64,000 nucleotides of DNA from HTCC2207 sp002685195 (lineage in GTDB: Bacteria; Pseudomonadota; Gammaproteobacteria; Pseudomonadales; Porticoccaceae), in NCBI GenBank assembly GCA_051201675.1, contig CP179212.1, positions 2,480,001-2,544,000 on the forward strand, in the 5' to 3' direction. Below the pieces are notes generated by a model that was given only the letters and a program-made list of their open reading frames with translations, was not told where the DNA came from and did no database searches. The first letter of the stretch is position 1. Each line of letters starts with the position of its first letter. This document shows positions 35,247-43,873 of this stretch, piece after piece. Made by a program: the position numbers and the translations under genes.

Positions 35247-36884
35247 ATGTCTGCCAACAAGTTCGATGCATTTGCTATATCTGATGCTAATTATGATCCA
35301 TTAACACCACTCTCATTTTTAAGAAGAACGGCATTGATGTTTCCAGATCGCCGAGCTGTGGTTTATGGAGAGCGCCAGTATTCTTGGCAAGCATTTTATG
35401 ATCGCTGCAAAAAGCTCGCATCGGCCCTGAGTAGGGCCGGTATTCAGAAAGGTGACACTGTTGCTATTTTAGCGGCGAACACTCCTGAAATGGTCGAGGC
35501 TCACTTTGGTATTCCTATGTCTGGTGCTGTGTTAAATACCGTTAATACGCGCCTAGATGATGAGACCATTGCCTACATCTTGGGCCATGGTGAAGCTAAA
35601 GTGTTTATCGTTGACTACGAGCTTGCACCTCAAACAAAACGAGCCCTGGAGCTGCACGGGGATAAAGACTTGCTTGTTATTGATATCTTGGATCTTAAAA
35701 ACACTAGTCATCCCTCTGCAATAGGCAGTCAGGACTACGAATCATTCTTGTCTACAGGCTCAGAAGATGGCGAATGGGCGATGCCAACCAATGAGTGGGA
35801 TGCTATTGGCTTAAGCTATACCTCAGGAACCTCTGGTCGGCCAAAAGGCGTTGTTTACCATCATCGAGGTTCATACTTGATGTCGATGGGTACGATTACC
35901 GACTGGGATTTACCCCGCCATCCCAATTATCTGTATACAGTCCCAATGTTTCATTGCAATGGGTGGGGTCATGCTTGGACGATGGCAGCTTTAGCAGGTA
36001 CTATTTTTTGTACTCGAGCCATTGATCCTGAAGAAATATTTTCAACTATTTTGGAACACGAAATTAGCCACTTTGGTGGTGCTCCGATTGTTTTGAGTAT
36101 GTTGCTCAACTCCCCCGCAGCTAAAGACTTTGTCTGCAACCATAAAATTGAATTAATGACCGCTGGTGCGCCTCCTCCAGCGGCTGTATTGCAGGGCGTT
36201 GAGAAACTGGGCTTCAACGTCACCCAGGTTTATGGCTTAACAGAAACCTATGGTCATACGGTAATGTCTACCTGGAATTCAGACTGGGACAATCTCGATG
36301 CAGAGGCAAGAGCTAAGCTCAAAGCTCGCCAAGGTGCTGCTATGGTAATGACTGCCGGAATGCGAATTGTTGATATGGAGTCTGGTATTGATGTGCCCGC
36401 CGATGGAGAGACAATCGGTGAAATATTAATCCGCGGCAACACCATTATGAAAGGCTATTTAAAAGATCAAGATAATACCGCTGAGTCTCTCAAAGATGGT
36501 TGGTTTCATACGGGTGATTTAGCAGTAATGCATGCCCAAGGTTATGCGGAAATTAAAGATCGGCTAAAAGATATTATTATTTCGGGTGGTGAAAATATTT
36601 CATCAGTGGAGATCGAGGGGGTATTGCATAAACATCCTGCGGTTTCATTGGCTGCCGTGGTCGCACTGCCAGATGAAAAATGGGGAGAGGTACCCTGTGC
36701 CTTTTTAGAGTTGTTGGAAGGAAAGTCCGTATCAGAGAACGAGATCGATACTTTCTGTAGATCACATCTGGCCGGCTTTAAACGCCCCAAAAAAGTTATT
36801 TTTGGTGAACTGCCAAAAACTGCGACCGGCAAAATACAAAAATATGAGCTGCGCGCGCTAGCGAGAAGCGGAAAACTAAACTAA
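35247..36884 (+). CDS. Acyl-CoA synthetase (AMP-forming ligase)
   Basis: The protein has 545 residues of the ANL superfamily. The ATP-binding P-loop is YTSGTSGRPKGV near residue 191. The acyl/adenylate motif YGLTETYG, the hinge GWFHTGDLAV and the catalytic C-terminal Lys in KTATGKIQK are all present. It activates an acyl substrate to its CoA thioester. The closest types I would propose are medium-chain or 3-methylmercaptopropionate-CoA ligases (DmdB-like), because a crotonase follows, but this is unproven. GAGGG lies eight bases before ATG 35,247. Confidence 0.88.
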   Translation: MSANKFDAFAISDANYDPLTPLSFLRRTALMFPDRRAVVYGERQYSWQAFYDRCKKLASALSRAGIQKGDTVAILAANTPEMVEAHFGIPMSGAVLNTVNTRLDDETIAYILGHGEAKVFIVDYELAPQTKRALELHGDKDLLVIDILDLKNTSHPSAIGSQDYESFLSTGSEDGEWAMPTNEWDAIGLSYTSGTSGRPKGVVYHHRGSYLMSMGTITDWDLPRHPNYLYTVPMFHCNGWGHAWTMAALAGTIFCTRAIDPEEIFSTILEHEISHFGGAPIVLSMLLNSPAAKDFVCNHKIELMTAGAPPPAAVLQGVEKLGFNVTQVYGLTETYGHTVMSTWNSDWDNLDAEARAKLKARQGAAMVMTAGMRIVDMESGIDVPADGETIGEILIRGNTIMKGYLKDQDNTAESLKDGWFHTGDLAVMHAQGYAEIKDRLKDIIISGGENISSVEIEGVLHKHPAVSLAAVVALPDEKWGEVPCAFLELLEGKSVSENEIDTFCRSHLAGFKRPKKVIFGELPKTATGKIQKYELRALARSGKLN

Positions 36885-36984
36885 ACAATAAATATGTTGC
36901 TGGACTGGTTGGTATAACTGATTATAATCTCGGCGTTGGTGCACTAAAGAAGTCGCTGTCTAAAGTATTTTAGGAGAAACTGTT

Positions 36985-37785
36985 TTGGAAAAACTTGATA
37001 ATTTTGATCTTGAAAATCTTACTCTGATCGGTGATGAAGACGGTATTGTGCAAGTTGTTCTATCTCGGCCAGCAAAACGTAATGCTTTAAATGCCGACAC
37101 GATTGAGGAATTGATAGAGGTCTTTGCTAAACTTCCCAGAATGGGTGCCAGAGCTGTGGTTCTGCGAGCCGAGGGCGATCATTTTTGTGCTGGCTTAGAT
37201 TTGGTTGAACACCATAATGAGCAGCGCCGTCCGGAAGAGTTTATGCATATATGCCTTCGCTGGCATGAAGCCTTCAATAAGATGGAATATGGTGGTGTAC
37301 CTATTATTGCCGCCCTCAAAGGTGCCGTTGTTGGTGGTGGCCTTGAGTTGGCCTCGGCTGCGCATGTGCGGGTCGCCGATCAAAGTACCTATTTTGCTCT
37401 GCCTGAGGGCCAACGTGGATTATTTACTGGTGGAGGTGCAACCATACGCGTTGCTGACCTTGTGGGAAAAGCCCGCATGATCGATATGATGCTGACCGGT
37501 CGCGTATACAAGCAAGAAGAAGCGTTTCAAGTTGGCCTGTGCCAATATTTGGTGGAGGGCTCAAGCGAAGACAAGGCTATGGAAATTGCGCGCACAGCTG
37601 CGGAAAATCCAGTCTTATCTAATTTTGCTATCTGTTCAGCTATCAGCCATATGCAGAGTATGTCGGCGATGGATGCAGCTTATGCAGAGTCTGTTGTTGC
37701 TGGCATCGTTAATACACAGCCAGCTTCAAATGAGCGATTAGAGGCTTTTGCTAATAAAAGTGCTCCTAGAGTTCGACCTGATTAA
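36985..37785 (+). CDS. Crotonase / enoyl-CoA hydratase family protein
   Basis: The protein has 266 residues with the crotonase fold. The oxyanion-hole segment is HFCAGLDLVEHH near residue 64 and the second is GAVVGGGLELASAAH near 112, with the catalytic Glu in GGLELA. The LPEGQRGLFTGGGA segment near residue 136 is like that of carnityl or methylthioacryloyl-CoA hydratases (DmdD). It hydrates or isomerises an enoyl-CoA. The start is TTG 36,985 with AGGAG eight bases upstream. It is 100 bases after the AMP ligase and likely in its operon. Confidence 0.85.
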   Translation: MEKLDNFDLENLTLIGDEDGIVQVVLSRPAKRNALNADTIEELIEVFAKLPRMGARAVVLRAEGDHFCAGLDLVEHHNEQRRPEEFMHICLRWHEAFNKMEYGGVPIIAALKGAVVGGGLELASAAHVRVADQSTYFALPEGQRGLFTGGGATIRVADLVGKARMIDMMLTGRVYKQEEAFQVGLCQYLVEGSSEDKAMEIARTAAENPVLSNFAICSAISHMQSMSAMDAAYAESVVAGIVNTQPASNERLEAFANKSAPRVRPD

Positions 37786-37801
37786 TATCTACCTAGGCTG
37801 T

Positions 37802-39076
37802 CTAATCTTTATGAGTAGGCAGCCAACACTCGAATTTTGAACCCTTTCCTAAGCGACTAGTGATAGTAAGGCCACCGCCTGCCTGAGTCAGAGCGTGCTT
37901 AGCAATTGCTAGCCCTAAGCCGCTTCCACCAGTCTGTGAATTACGACTATTATCTCCACGATAAAAACGCTCGGTAAGTCTTGGAATTTCCAGCGGATCG
38001 ATCCCTATGCCGTCATCTGCAATGGTTACGAAGAAGCCACTCTCCTTTGCTTCAATTTTAATCTCTATGTTTGCACCTGTTGGATTGTGCTTTACTGCAT
38101 TGAAAATAATATTGCCCAATGCACCTCGAATATCTTTCTGGTTGGCGCGCACCGGAGTAGACATAGCATCAAAGCTTATAATGTGTTGCCCTTCACTAAG
38201 AGCTTCGGCTTCAATCACAATGATCTTAAGTAGATCAGCTAGATCAAATTCTTCTAGCACCGAATTACCTTCCTCTTCCTCAAGTCGAGACAATAAAATT
38301 AAGTCATCGGCCAGGGCCTGCATACGAGTGACCTGCTCAGACATCTGGTAGTAGGCTTTATTCTCCATAGCCGTATTTTTTGGTATATCTTGAAGCGTCT
38401 CTAAGTAACCTCGTATTACAGTGAGTGGCGTACGCAACTCATGGGACACATTGCCCACAAACTCAGTTCTCAGTCTTTCAAGTTTATCCAGTCGGCTGAC
38501 ATCATTGATTACCAATACAACTTCACCTTGGCCAAAATGAGATGCTGTGAACTCCAAGAGAACATCATCTTGGATATTGGACATCATTTTGATCGAATCC
38601 GAAAAATTCTTCTGATTAATATATTTAACAAAATCAGGCTCACGAATTAAGTTCATCACTGACGTACCCCGATCGCCAGAACGCAGGGCCAAAAGACGTT
38701 TAGCAGAGCTATTCCACCAATCCAAGGTGCGATCACTGCGCAACACTAAGATTCCTTCGTCTAAGGCTTCAGTAACCCGAGTCACTCGATTAATAGTCGC
38801 TCGCATTTTGTCTTGGGTACGGCGATGTCGACGACGTTGGCGATTTAAGGTATCGGTGATTTCCCCCAATACACCATCGGCCTCTGGAGGTATGCCGCGC
38901 ATACCCTTATCAATCCAACGGAAGATATGGGAAACAATTCGTAATGCCCATAGAAGATAAAGCATGATGCCGAGGAACATGAGTTCAAAGAAATAGCCTA
39001 AACCCCAACCAAACAGGCCTGCGAATAAACCAACTCGGGCTACTCGCCATATCTCCACTCGCATTCCCGGTCGCAA
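37802..39076 (-). CDS. phoR: Phosphate regulon sensor histidine kinase PhoR
   Basis: The protein has 424 residues with two membrane segments at the N-terminus (FFELMFLGIMLYLLWAL near residue 29), a PAS-like region, the DHp box NVSHELRTPLTV (phospho-acceptor His near residue 213) and the HATPase motifs NIIFNAVKHNP, DDGIGID, and GGSGLGLAI. It phosphorylates PhoB when phosphate is scarce and is restrained by PhoU/Pst. The start may be TTG 39,076 (AAGGA about nine bases upstream) or ATG 39,064. It follows phoB. Confidence 0.93.
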   Translation of the reverse strand: MRPGMRVEIWRVARVGLFAGLFGWGLGYFFELMFLGIMLYLLWALRIVSHIFRWIDKGMRGIPPEADGVLGEITDTLNRQRRRHRRTQDKMRATINRVTRVTEALDEGILVLRSDRTLDWWNSSAKRLLALRSGDRGTSVMNLIREPDFVKYINQKNFSDSIKMMSNIQDDVLLEFTASHFGQGEVVLVINDVSRLDKLERLRTEFVGNVSHELRTPLTVIRGYLETLQDIPKNTAMENKAYYQMSEQVTRMQALADDLILLSRLEEEEGNSVLEEFDLADLLKIIVIEAEALSEGQHIISFDAMSTPVRANQKDIRGALGNIIFNAVKHNPTGANIEIKIEAKESGFFVTIADDGIGIDPLEIPRLTERFYRGDNSRNSQTGGSGLGLAIAKHALTQAGGGLTITSRLGKGSKFECWLPTHKD

Positions 39077-39100
39077 CGAACAATTTCCTTACAGCAGTTA

Positions 39101-39823
39101 TTAAGCTTTTTGTAGCTGGGTAGAAAATCTATACCCTGCTCCGCGCACAGTCTGCACATAGTCATCATGCCCTGCAACTGAAATTGCCTTGCGCAATCTC
39201 CTTATGTGCACATCTACAGTTCTTTCATCTAAATAAACATTTTTGCCCCATACATAATCAAGAATTTGATCCCGAGAATAAACTCTTTCTTGATGAGTGA
39301 GAAAAAATTGAAGTAATCTAAATTCAGTAGGAGCAAGATTAATCAATTTGCCAGCAATACTGATTCTGTGCTCCAAGGGATCAAACTCTAAATCCCCCAC
39401 AACAATTGTGTCTTTAAGCTCCTCCCTGCTCACACGCCGCAAAATGGCCTTGACCCTTGATAATAGTTCTCTTGGGGAAAACGGCTTCGCTATATAGTCA
39501 TCAGCGCCAGAATCAAGCCCTGAAATCTTGCTCGACTCCTCCGCTTTGGCAGTCAACATAATAACTGGGATATGATCGGTCATCTCATCTCGCTTGAGCC
39601 GCCTTAGTAGTTCAAGACCGGTGGTAACAGGCATCATCCAGTCCAGCAAAATCAGATCTGGGTGTTTATCTAGAACCAAGGAATGAGCGGTTTTTGCATT
39701 TTCAGCCTGAAGCACATTGTAGCCAGCAGACTCTAATGAAATCACTAGCATCTCCCGAATCGAAGTTTCGTCATCAACTGCTAAAATAGTGTGCCGAGGC
39801 ATAATTGTTACCTGATCATTCAT
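39101..39823 (-). CDS. phoB: Phosphate regulon response regulator PhoB
   Basis: The protein has about 233-240 residues. The receiver domain has the acidic AVDDE patch and the phospho-acceptor Asp in LILLDWMMP, and the Lys in IAKPFSPREL. The C-terminal winged helix contains FRLLQFFLTHQERVYSR, DQILDYVWG and VDVHIRRLRKAI, all diagnostic of the OmpR/PhoB class. The start may be ATG 39,823 or ATG 39,802 (PRHTILAVDDE), the latter closer to E. coli PhoB. A Pho box upstream indicates autoregulation. Confidence 0.95.
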   Translation of the reverse strand: MNDQVTIMPRHTILAVDDETSIREMLVISLESAGYNVLQAENAKTAHSLVLDKHPDLILLDWMMPVTTGLELLRRLKRDEMTDHIPVIMLTAKAEESSKISGLDSGADDYIAKPFSPRELLSRVKAILRRVSREELKDTIVVGDLEFDPLEHRISIAGKLINLAPTEFRLLQFFLTHQERVYSRDQILDYVWGKNVYLDERTVDVHIRRLRKAISVAGHDDYVQTVRGAGYRFSTQLQKA

Positions 39824-39851
39824 ATACGATACCGTATTAAAATATACCTAT

Positions 39852-39869
39852 ATTACAGAAATATGACAG
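39852..39869 (-). promoter_or_regulatory. Pho box upstream of phoB
   Basis: Minus strand CTGTCATATTTCTGTAAT matches the 7-4-7 PhoB consensus with one mismatch in the second repeat. It lies 29-50 bases before the phoB start, consistent with positive autoregulation. Confidence 0.8.
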
Positions 39870-39992
39870 CACTCAAACTCCGTCGAATGTTATACGACCT
39901 ACTGAAAATTAACGACTAATTCTTAGCTGAAAATTCGATATTCTTACGCGAATAACGCATAATGCGGTTTTTTAAATAACCGGAATTAGGCC

Positions 39993-40478
39993 ATGACCAT
40001 TAAAGAAAACAGCGCGGTAAGCTTTCATTACACTTTAACTGATGATGAAGGCCAACAGCTGGATAGTTCAGCAGGCAAAGAGCCCTTGGCGTATTTGCAT
40101 GGTGCAGGAAACATCATTCCTGGATTGGAGAATGCCCTTGAAGGCAAAAGTATTGGTGACTCGATGACAGTCGCGGTATCAGCTGCTGAAGGTTATGGTG
40201 AAGTTCAGACCGAGCTAATTCAAGAAGTACCTAGAGGATCGTTCCAAGGTGTTGATGAGATTGAAGTAGGAATGCAGTTTGAAGCCCAAACAGGCAATGG
40301 CGACAGTGTGCCTGTAACGGTAACAGCTGTAACTGATGAGTCAGTGACAGTTGATGGTAATCACCCTTTAGCTGGCAAAAATTTGAACTTTGATGTGTCT
40401 ATAGAAGATGTTCGAGAAGCTAGCCAAGAAGAGTTAGAGCATGGTCATGTCCACGGAGTCGGCGGGCATAATCACTAA
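39993..40478 (+). CDS. slyD: FKBP-type peptidyl-prolyl isomerase, SlyD
   Basis: The protein has 161 residues. The FKBP domain is interrupted by the insert-in-flap (IF) domain (residues about 70-130), as in SlyD: VSFHYTLTDDEGQQLDSS, PLAYLHGAGNIIPGLENALEG, then GKNLNFDVSIEDVREA. The C-terminus is rich in His (HGHVHGVGGHNH), a metal-binding tail as in E. coli SlyD. It is a cytoplasmic prolyl isomerase and chaperone. A terminator follows. Confidence 0.92.
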   Translation: MTIKENSAVSFHYTLTDDEGQQLDSSAGKEPLAYLHGAGNIIPGLENALEGKSIGDSMTVAVSAAEGYGEVQTELIQEVPRGSFQGVDEIEVGMQFEAQTGNGDSVPVTVTAVTDESVTVDGNHPLAGKNLNFDVSIEDVREASQEELEHGHVHGVGGHNH

Positions 40479-40504
40479 TTAAGCCTGAAAAAAAGTACTC
40501 GCAA

Positions 40505-40527
40505 AGCCACTGAAAAGTGGCTTTTTT
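40505..40527 (+). terminator. Terminator after slyD
   Basis: A seven-pair stem AGCCACT/AGTGGCT with a GAAA tetraloop is followed by a T run, ending slyD before the arsenate genes. Confidence 0.85.
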
Positions 40528-40546
40528 ATGGGATTTTTCTAATTAG

Positions 40547-40564
40547 TTGTCATAATCCTGTAGC
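40547..40564 (+). promoter_or_regulatory. Candidate Pho box upstream of the arsJ-associated genes
   Basis: TTGTCATAATCCTGTAGC follows the 7-4-7 layout: the first repeat matches CTGTCAT at six of seven positions, the second only at four. It lies 44 bases before the ATG. The match is weaker than the three other Pho boxes here, so it is a candidate. Confidence 0.4.
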
Positions 40565-40607
40565 ATTACTTTGTAATAATCTTTAAGAAGTTAATCTGGA
40601 ATTGATC

Positions 40608-41615
40608 ATGAGAATTAGAGTAGGTATTAATGGTTTTGGTCGCATTGGTCGCATCGCTTTAAGAGTTGCTTGGCACTCTGAGATCATTCAAGTTGTCCAT
40701 ATTAATGAAATTGCTGGCGACGCAGTCGGTGCTGCTCACCTTGCTAAGTATGACTCTATTCACGGCACTTGGGATAAAGAGATTCTTGCTGATGCTGACG
40801 GAGCTGCTATTTTAATTGACGGTGTGGCTATTGGATATTCTCAGTGCGAGAGTGTTGAAAACCCCGCATGGGCAGCGGCTAAAGTAGATCTAGTGATAGA
40901 TTGCACAGGCAAATTTAAATCCCAAGAGTCTCTAGGGACCTATTTAAAGCAAAGTATCAAGAAGGTCGTCGTTTCTGCTCCAGTCAAAGATGAAATACCT
41001 AATATTGTCATGGGTGTTAATGATGATCTCTATTCTAATCAGCCAATTGTTAGCGCCGCCTCTTGCACAACCAACTGCCTTGCACCGGTCATTGATGTAC
41101 TTCAACACGAATTTGGAATCGAGCATGCTTCTATTACCACCATTCATGATTTAACCAACACACAAAGTGTACTTGATGAATACCATTCTGACTTGAGGCG
41201 CGCTCGTGCGAGTAGCCTTTCTCTAATCCCAACTAGCACTGGCTCCGCCACGGCGATCACCAGAATATTTCCAGAGTTGGAAGGTCGTATTAATGGACTT
41301 GCCGTAAGAGTTCCACTGGCCAACGCCTCACTCACAGATTGTGTATTCGAATTAAAAACATCGGCAACGGCAGATAGCGTTAACAAGGCTTTTAGACAGG
41401 CTGCCGATACTAGGCTAAGTGGCATACTAGGGTTTGAGGATTTACCCTTGGTGTCGGTAGATTACACCGATGATACTCGCTCAGGTATTGTTGATGGGAA
41501 GTCCACGATGGTGGTCAATGGCACTCAGTTAAAAGTCTTGATTTGGTATGATAACGAGATGGGCTATGTTCACCGAATGATGGAACTAGCTGAAAAAGTA
41601 GCACTGTCTATCTAG
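40608..41615 (+). CDS. gapdh: ArsJ-associated glyceraldehyde-3-phosphate dehydrogenase
   Basis: The protein has 335 residues with the GAPDH NAD site (VGINGFGRIGRI), the active-site SAASCTTNCLAP with nucleophile Cys, and the RVPLANASLTDC region. The usual P-T in RVPT is replaced, a feature of this ArsJ-linked clade. With arsenate it forms 1-arseno-3-phosphoglycerate, which ArsJ exports. ATG 40,608 with GGA seven bases upstream is preferred over TTG 40,602. arsJ follows after ten bases, and a candidate Pho box lies upstream. Confidence 0.85.
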   Translation: MRIRVGINGFGRIGRIALRVAWHSEIIQVVHINEIAGDAVGAAHLAKYDSIHGTWDKEILADADGAAILIDGVAIGYSQCESVENPAWAAAKVDLVIDCTGKFKSQESLGTYLKQSIKKVVVSAPVKDEIPNIVMGVNDDLYSNQPIVSAASCTTNCLAPVIDVLQHEFGIEHASITTIHDLTNTQSVLDEYHSDLRRARASSLSLIPTSTGSATAITRIFPELEGRINGLAVRVPLANASLTDCVFELKTSATADSVNKAFRQAADTRLSGILGFEDLPLVSVDYTDDTRSGIVDGKSTMVVNGTQLKVLIWYDNEMGYVHRMMELAEKVALSI

Positions 41616-41625
41616 AGGGTCTGTT

Positions 41626-42846
41626 ATGGCGCTGGACTCATCCAAAGCGGCTCACCAATACGGCCTCGTTACCGCCAGCTACTGGGCGTTTACACTCACC
41701 GACGGCGCATTGCGTATGCTGGTGCTGTTATTTTTCCATGACTTGGGTTTCAGTCCCATGGAAATTGCGAGTTTATTTATTTTATATGAACTCTCAGGAG
41801 TTTTTACTAGTTTAATTGGTGGATGGATAGCCTCAAGGATCGGGTTAATAGCGACGTTGCAATTGGGGTTAGTATTGCAGATATTAGCCATTGCTATGTT
41901 ACTTAGAGAAAACCAGCAACTAACTGTCTTTTATGTAATGTGCGCCCAAGCATTATCCGGTGTTGGTAAAGACCTGAACAAACTTAGTGCCAAGAGCAGC
42001 ATTAAGGCTTTACTGCCAGATCAAGCCCATAGTCCGCTTTACAAGTGGGTCTCTCTTCTTACTGGATCGAAAAATGCACTAAAAGGAATAGGGTTTTTCC
42101 TTGGTGGTGCCCTTCTCTCTGGGATTGGATTTAGGTACACCATCATGTCAATGATCGCGTTGTTAGCAGTGGTCCTTGTTGTGGGGCTATTTTTGTTTTC
42201 AACCATTCACTACTCTGAATCTAAACCTCGCTTTCGCGAACTACTATCGAAAAGCTCTGCTATCAACCGCCTCTCTTTAGCTCGATTATTTTTATTTGGC
42301 TCCCGAGATGTTTGGTTTGTTATCGCTCTTCCTGTTTATCTACAGAGCCAGCTGCATTGGAGCTACTTGCAAGTGGGAAGCCTTATGGCCATCTGGATTA
42401 TTGGTTATGGCGCTATTCAAGCGATGACCCCAAAAATCACCAATAGGTCTCGCGCAAAGCATCATGCTTCGACTATAGATGGAAACGTTTTGGCTAAATG
42501 GGGGATGTTGCTTGCAGTTGTTCCGCTCATAATGGCTCTTGCGCTAACATTTTTCCAAGATCAAGGCTTGGCGGTGGTGCTATGCCTCGCACCATTCGCA
42601 TTTGTCTTTGCTATTAACTCAGGTATCCACTCCTATCTTATTCTGGCATACGCTGAGCGGGATAGTGTATCTCTAGACGTAGGTTTTTATTATATGGCGA
42701 ATGCTGGAGGGCGGCTGTTAGGAACCATGATGTCTGGGTTTATATATCAGACCTTTGGTCTAGTTAGTTGTTTGCTCGCATCCTCTGTCATGATTGTAGT
42801 CAGCTGTCTTTCTGCGCGTCACCTCCCATCACCCGCTTTTAACTAA
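41626..42846 (+). CDS. arsJ: ArsJ organoarsenical efflux MFS transporter
   Basis: The protein has 406 residues and about twelve membrane segments, of the major facilitator superfamily. The ArsJ signature regions are SYWAFTLTDGALRMLVLLFF near residue 18 and QALSGVGKDLNKLSAKSSIK near residue 106. ArsJ exports 1-arseno-3-phosphoglycerate made by the GAPDH upstream, giving arsenate resistance without reduction to arsenite. ATG 41,626 has GAGGG seven bases upstream, ten bases after the gapdh stop. Confidence 0.9.
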   Translation: MALDSSKAAHQYGLVTASYWAFTLTDGALRMLVLLFFHDLGFSPMEIASLFILYELSGVFTSLIGGWIASRIGLIATLQLGLVLQILAIAMLLRENQQLTVFYVMCAQALSGVGKDLNKLSAKSSIKALLPDQAHSPLYKWVSLLTGSKNALKGIGFFLGGALLSGIGFRYTIMSMIALLAVVLVVGLFLFSTIHYSESKPRFRELLSKSSAINRLSLARLFLFGSRDVWFVIALPVYLQSQLHWSYLQVGSLMAIWIIGYGAIQAMTPKITNRSRAKHHASTIDGNVLAKWGMLLAVVPLIMALALTFFQDQGLAVVLCLAPFAFVFAINSGIHSYLILAYAERDSVSLDVGFYYMANAGGRLLGTMMSGFIYQTFGLVSCLLASSVMIVVSCLSARHLPSPAFN

Positions 42847-42947
42847 GTTTTGAGGGCTAAATCCCAGAGAATCTATACTGGTTCTTCAAGTATTCTTGCA
42901 GGTCTGTTAGGGTAGCGGCTGTTTTTAAATGCTTAGGTAATTTTGTT

Positions 42948-43322
42948 ATGTCTGACCAAACTGATAATGCGATGGATCCAAACAGCCTTTATCGAGAAGA
43001 AAATTTTACTGATCAAAAATTGGGGGCAATTCGCAAGTTGATACCTGTTAACTCTGATGGGAGTGATGACAAAGACAGAGAGGTAATGTTTTTTGGATCA
43101 GCCCAAGTAATGACACCTATGGGTGCCCTGCCCCTCAATTTTGCACTTGAGGGGTCCACGATTGGAGCCGCAGCAGAAGATTTTGCTGGCAAGGCAGCTA
43201 TCGCAGTTGAAGAGGCTGCAAAAGAGCTTGAAAATATGCGCCGAGAGCAGGCTTCTCAGATTGTGGTTCCAGGTCAAGGTGGAGGAATGGGAGGACCTGG
43301 ACAAGGCGGAATAATAACATAA
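42948..43322 (+). CDS. Conserved hypothetical protein
   Basis: The protein has 124 residues and no signal peptide. It begins MSDQTDNAMDPNSLYREEN and has a conserved-looking core FFGSAQVMTPMGALPLNFAL, then an Ala/Glu-rich helix (AAEDFAGKAAIAVEEAAKEL) and a Gly-rich tail VPGQGGGMGGPGQGG. I believe similar proteins occur in Pseudomonas and relatives as conserved hypotheticals, but I cannot name a function. It stands alone between arsJ and the NYN gene on the opposite strand. Confidence 0.75.
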   Translation: MSDQTDNAMDPNSLYREENFTDQKLGAIRKLIPVNSDGSDDKDREVMFFGSAQVMTPMGALPLNFALEGSTIGAAAEDFAGKAAIAVEEAAKELENMRREQASQIVVPGQGGGMGGPGQGGIIT

Positions 43323-43339
43323 TTACTGTTAGTGTGTAC

Positions 43340-43843
43340 TTACACACTCTTTCTGTAGCCCAGTAATAACGAGGCATTAATGGGATAAAATTGGGTGGCT
43401 GCATCAATGAGAGATTTAGCGGTTAGCTCTGGTGCGCCATATACCCTGGTTTCAATTTTTTCGCTTCGGACGATCCTCTTTAACAGCAAATCAAAGTCGC
43501 CATCACCAGACAGTAGCACCACCAAATCTATTCCATTTTTAGGATCTAAAGCGGCATCCATAATATCGATAGCAATGCCTACATCCCAGTCGCCTTTTGC
43601 TGAACCATCACTTCTTTGAATGTAGGGTTTAAGCTTCACTTCAAAACCTATAGCAGTTAATGCCTTTTGAAATGCTTGTTGCTGGCTATCATTGCGATCG
43701 ATGGCGTAAGCATTCGCAATACAGATTTCACCATCTTCGCCTAGCTGTCGCCAAAGCTCACGATAGTTAAAATGGCAATTGAATGAGTCCTTAACCGTGT
43801 AGTAGATATTTTGAACGTCAACAAAGACTGCGATTCTCTTCAT
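43340..43843 (-). CDS. NYN domain protein (LabA/DUF88, PIN-like)
   Basis: The protein has 167 residues. The first strand carries the acidic motif FVDVQNIYYTV (catalytic Asp near 8, Asn 11), and later Asp residues stand in KGDWDVGIAIDIMDA and VVLLSGDGDFDLLLKR, the NYN pattern of metal-dependent RNases of the PIN-like group. All the expected acidic residues are intact. It is probably an RNase; the target RNA is unknown. It converges on the conserved hypothetical gene and lies next to the HutC-like regulator, with no clear functional link. Confidence 0.85.
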   Translation of the reverse strand: MKRIAVFVDVQNIYYTVKDSFNCHFNYRELWRQLGEDGEICIANAYAIDRNDSQQQAFQKALTAIGFEVKLKPYIQRSDGSAKGDWDVGIAIDIMDAALDPKNGIDLVVLLSGDGDFDLLLKRIVRSEKIETRVYGAPELTAKSLIDAATQFYPINASLLLGYRKSV

Positions 43844-43873
43844 AGTATGCCTAGCTGATTATCCGATTATTGC

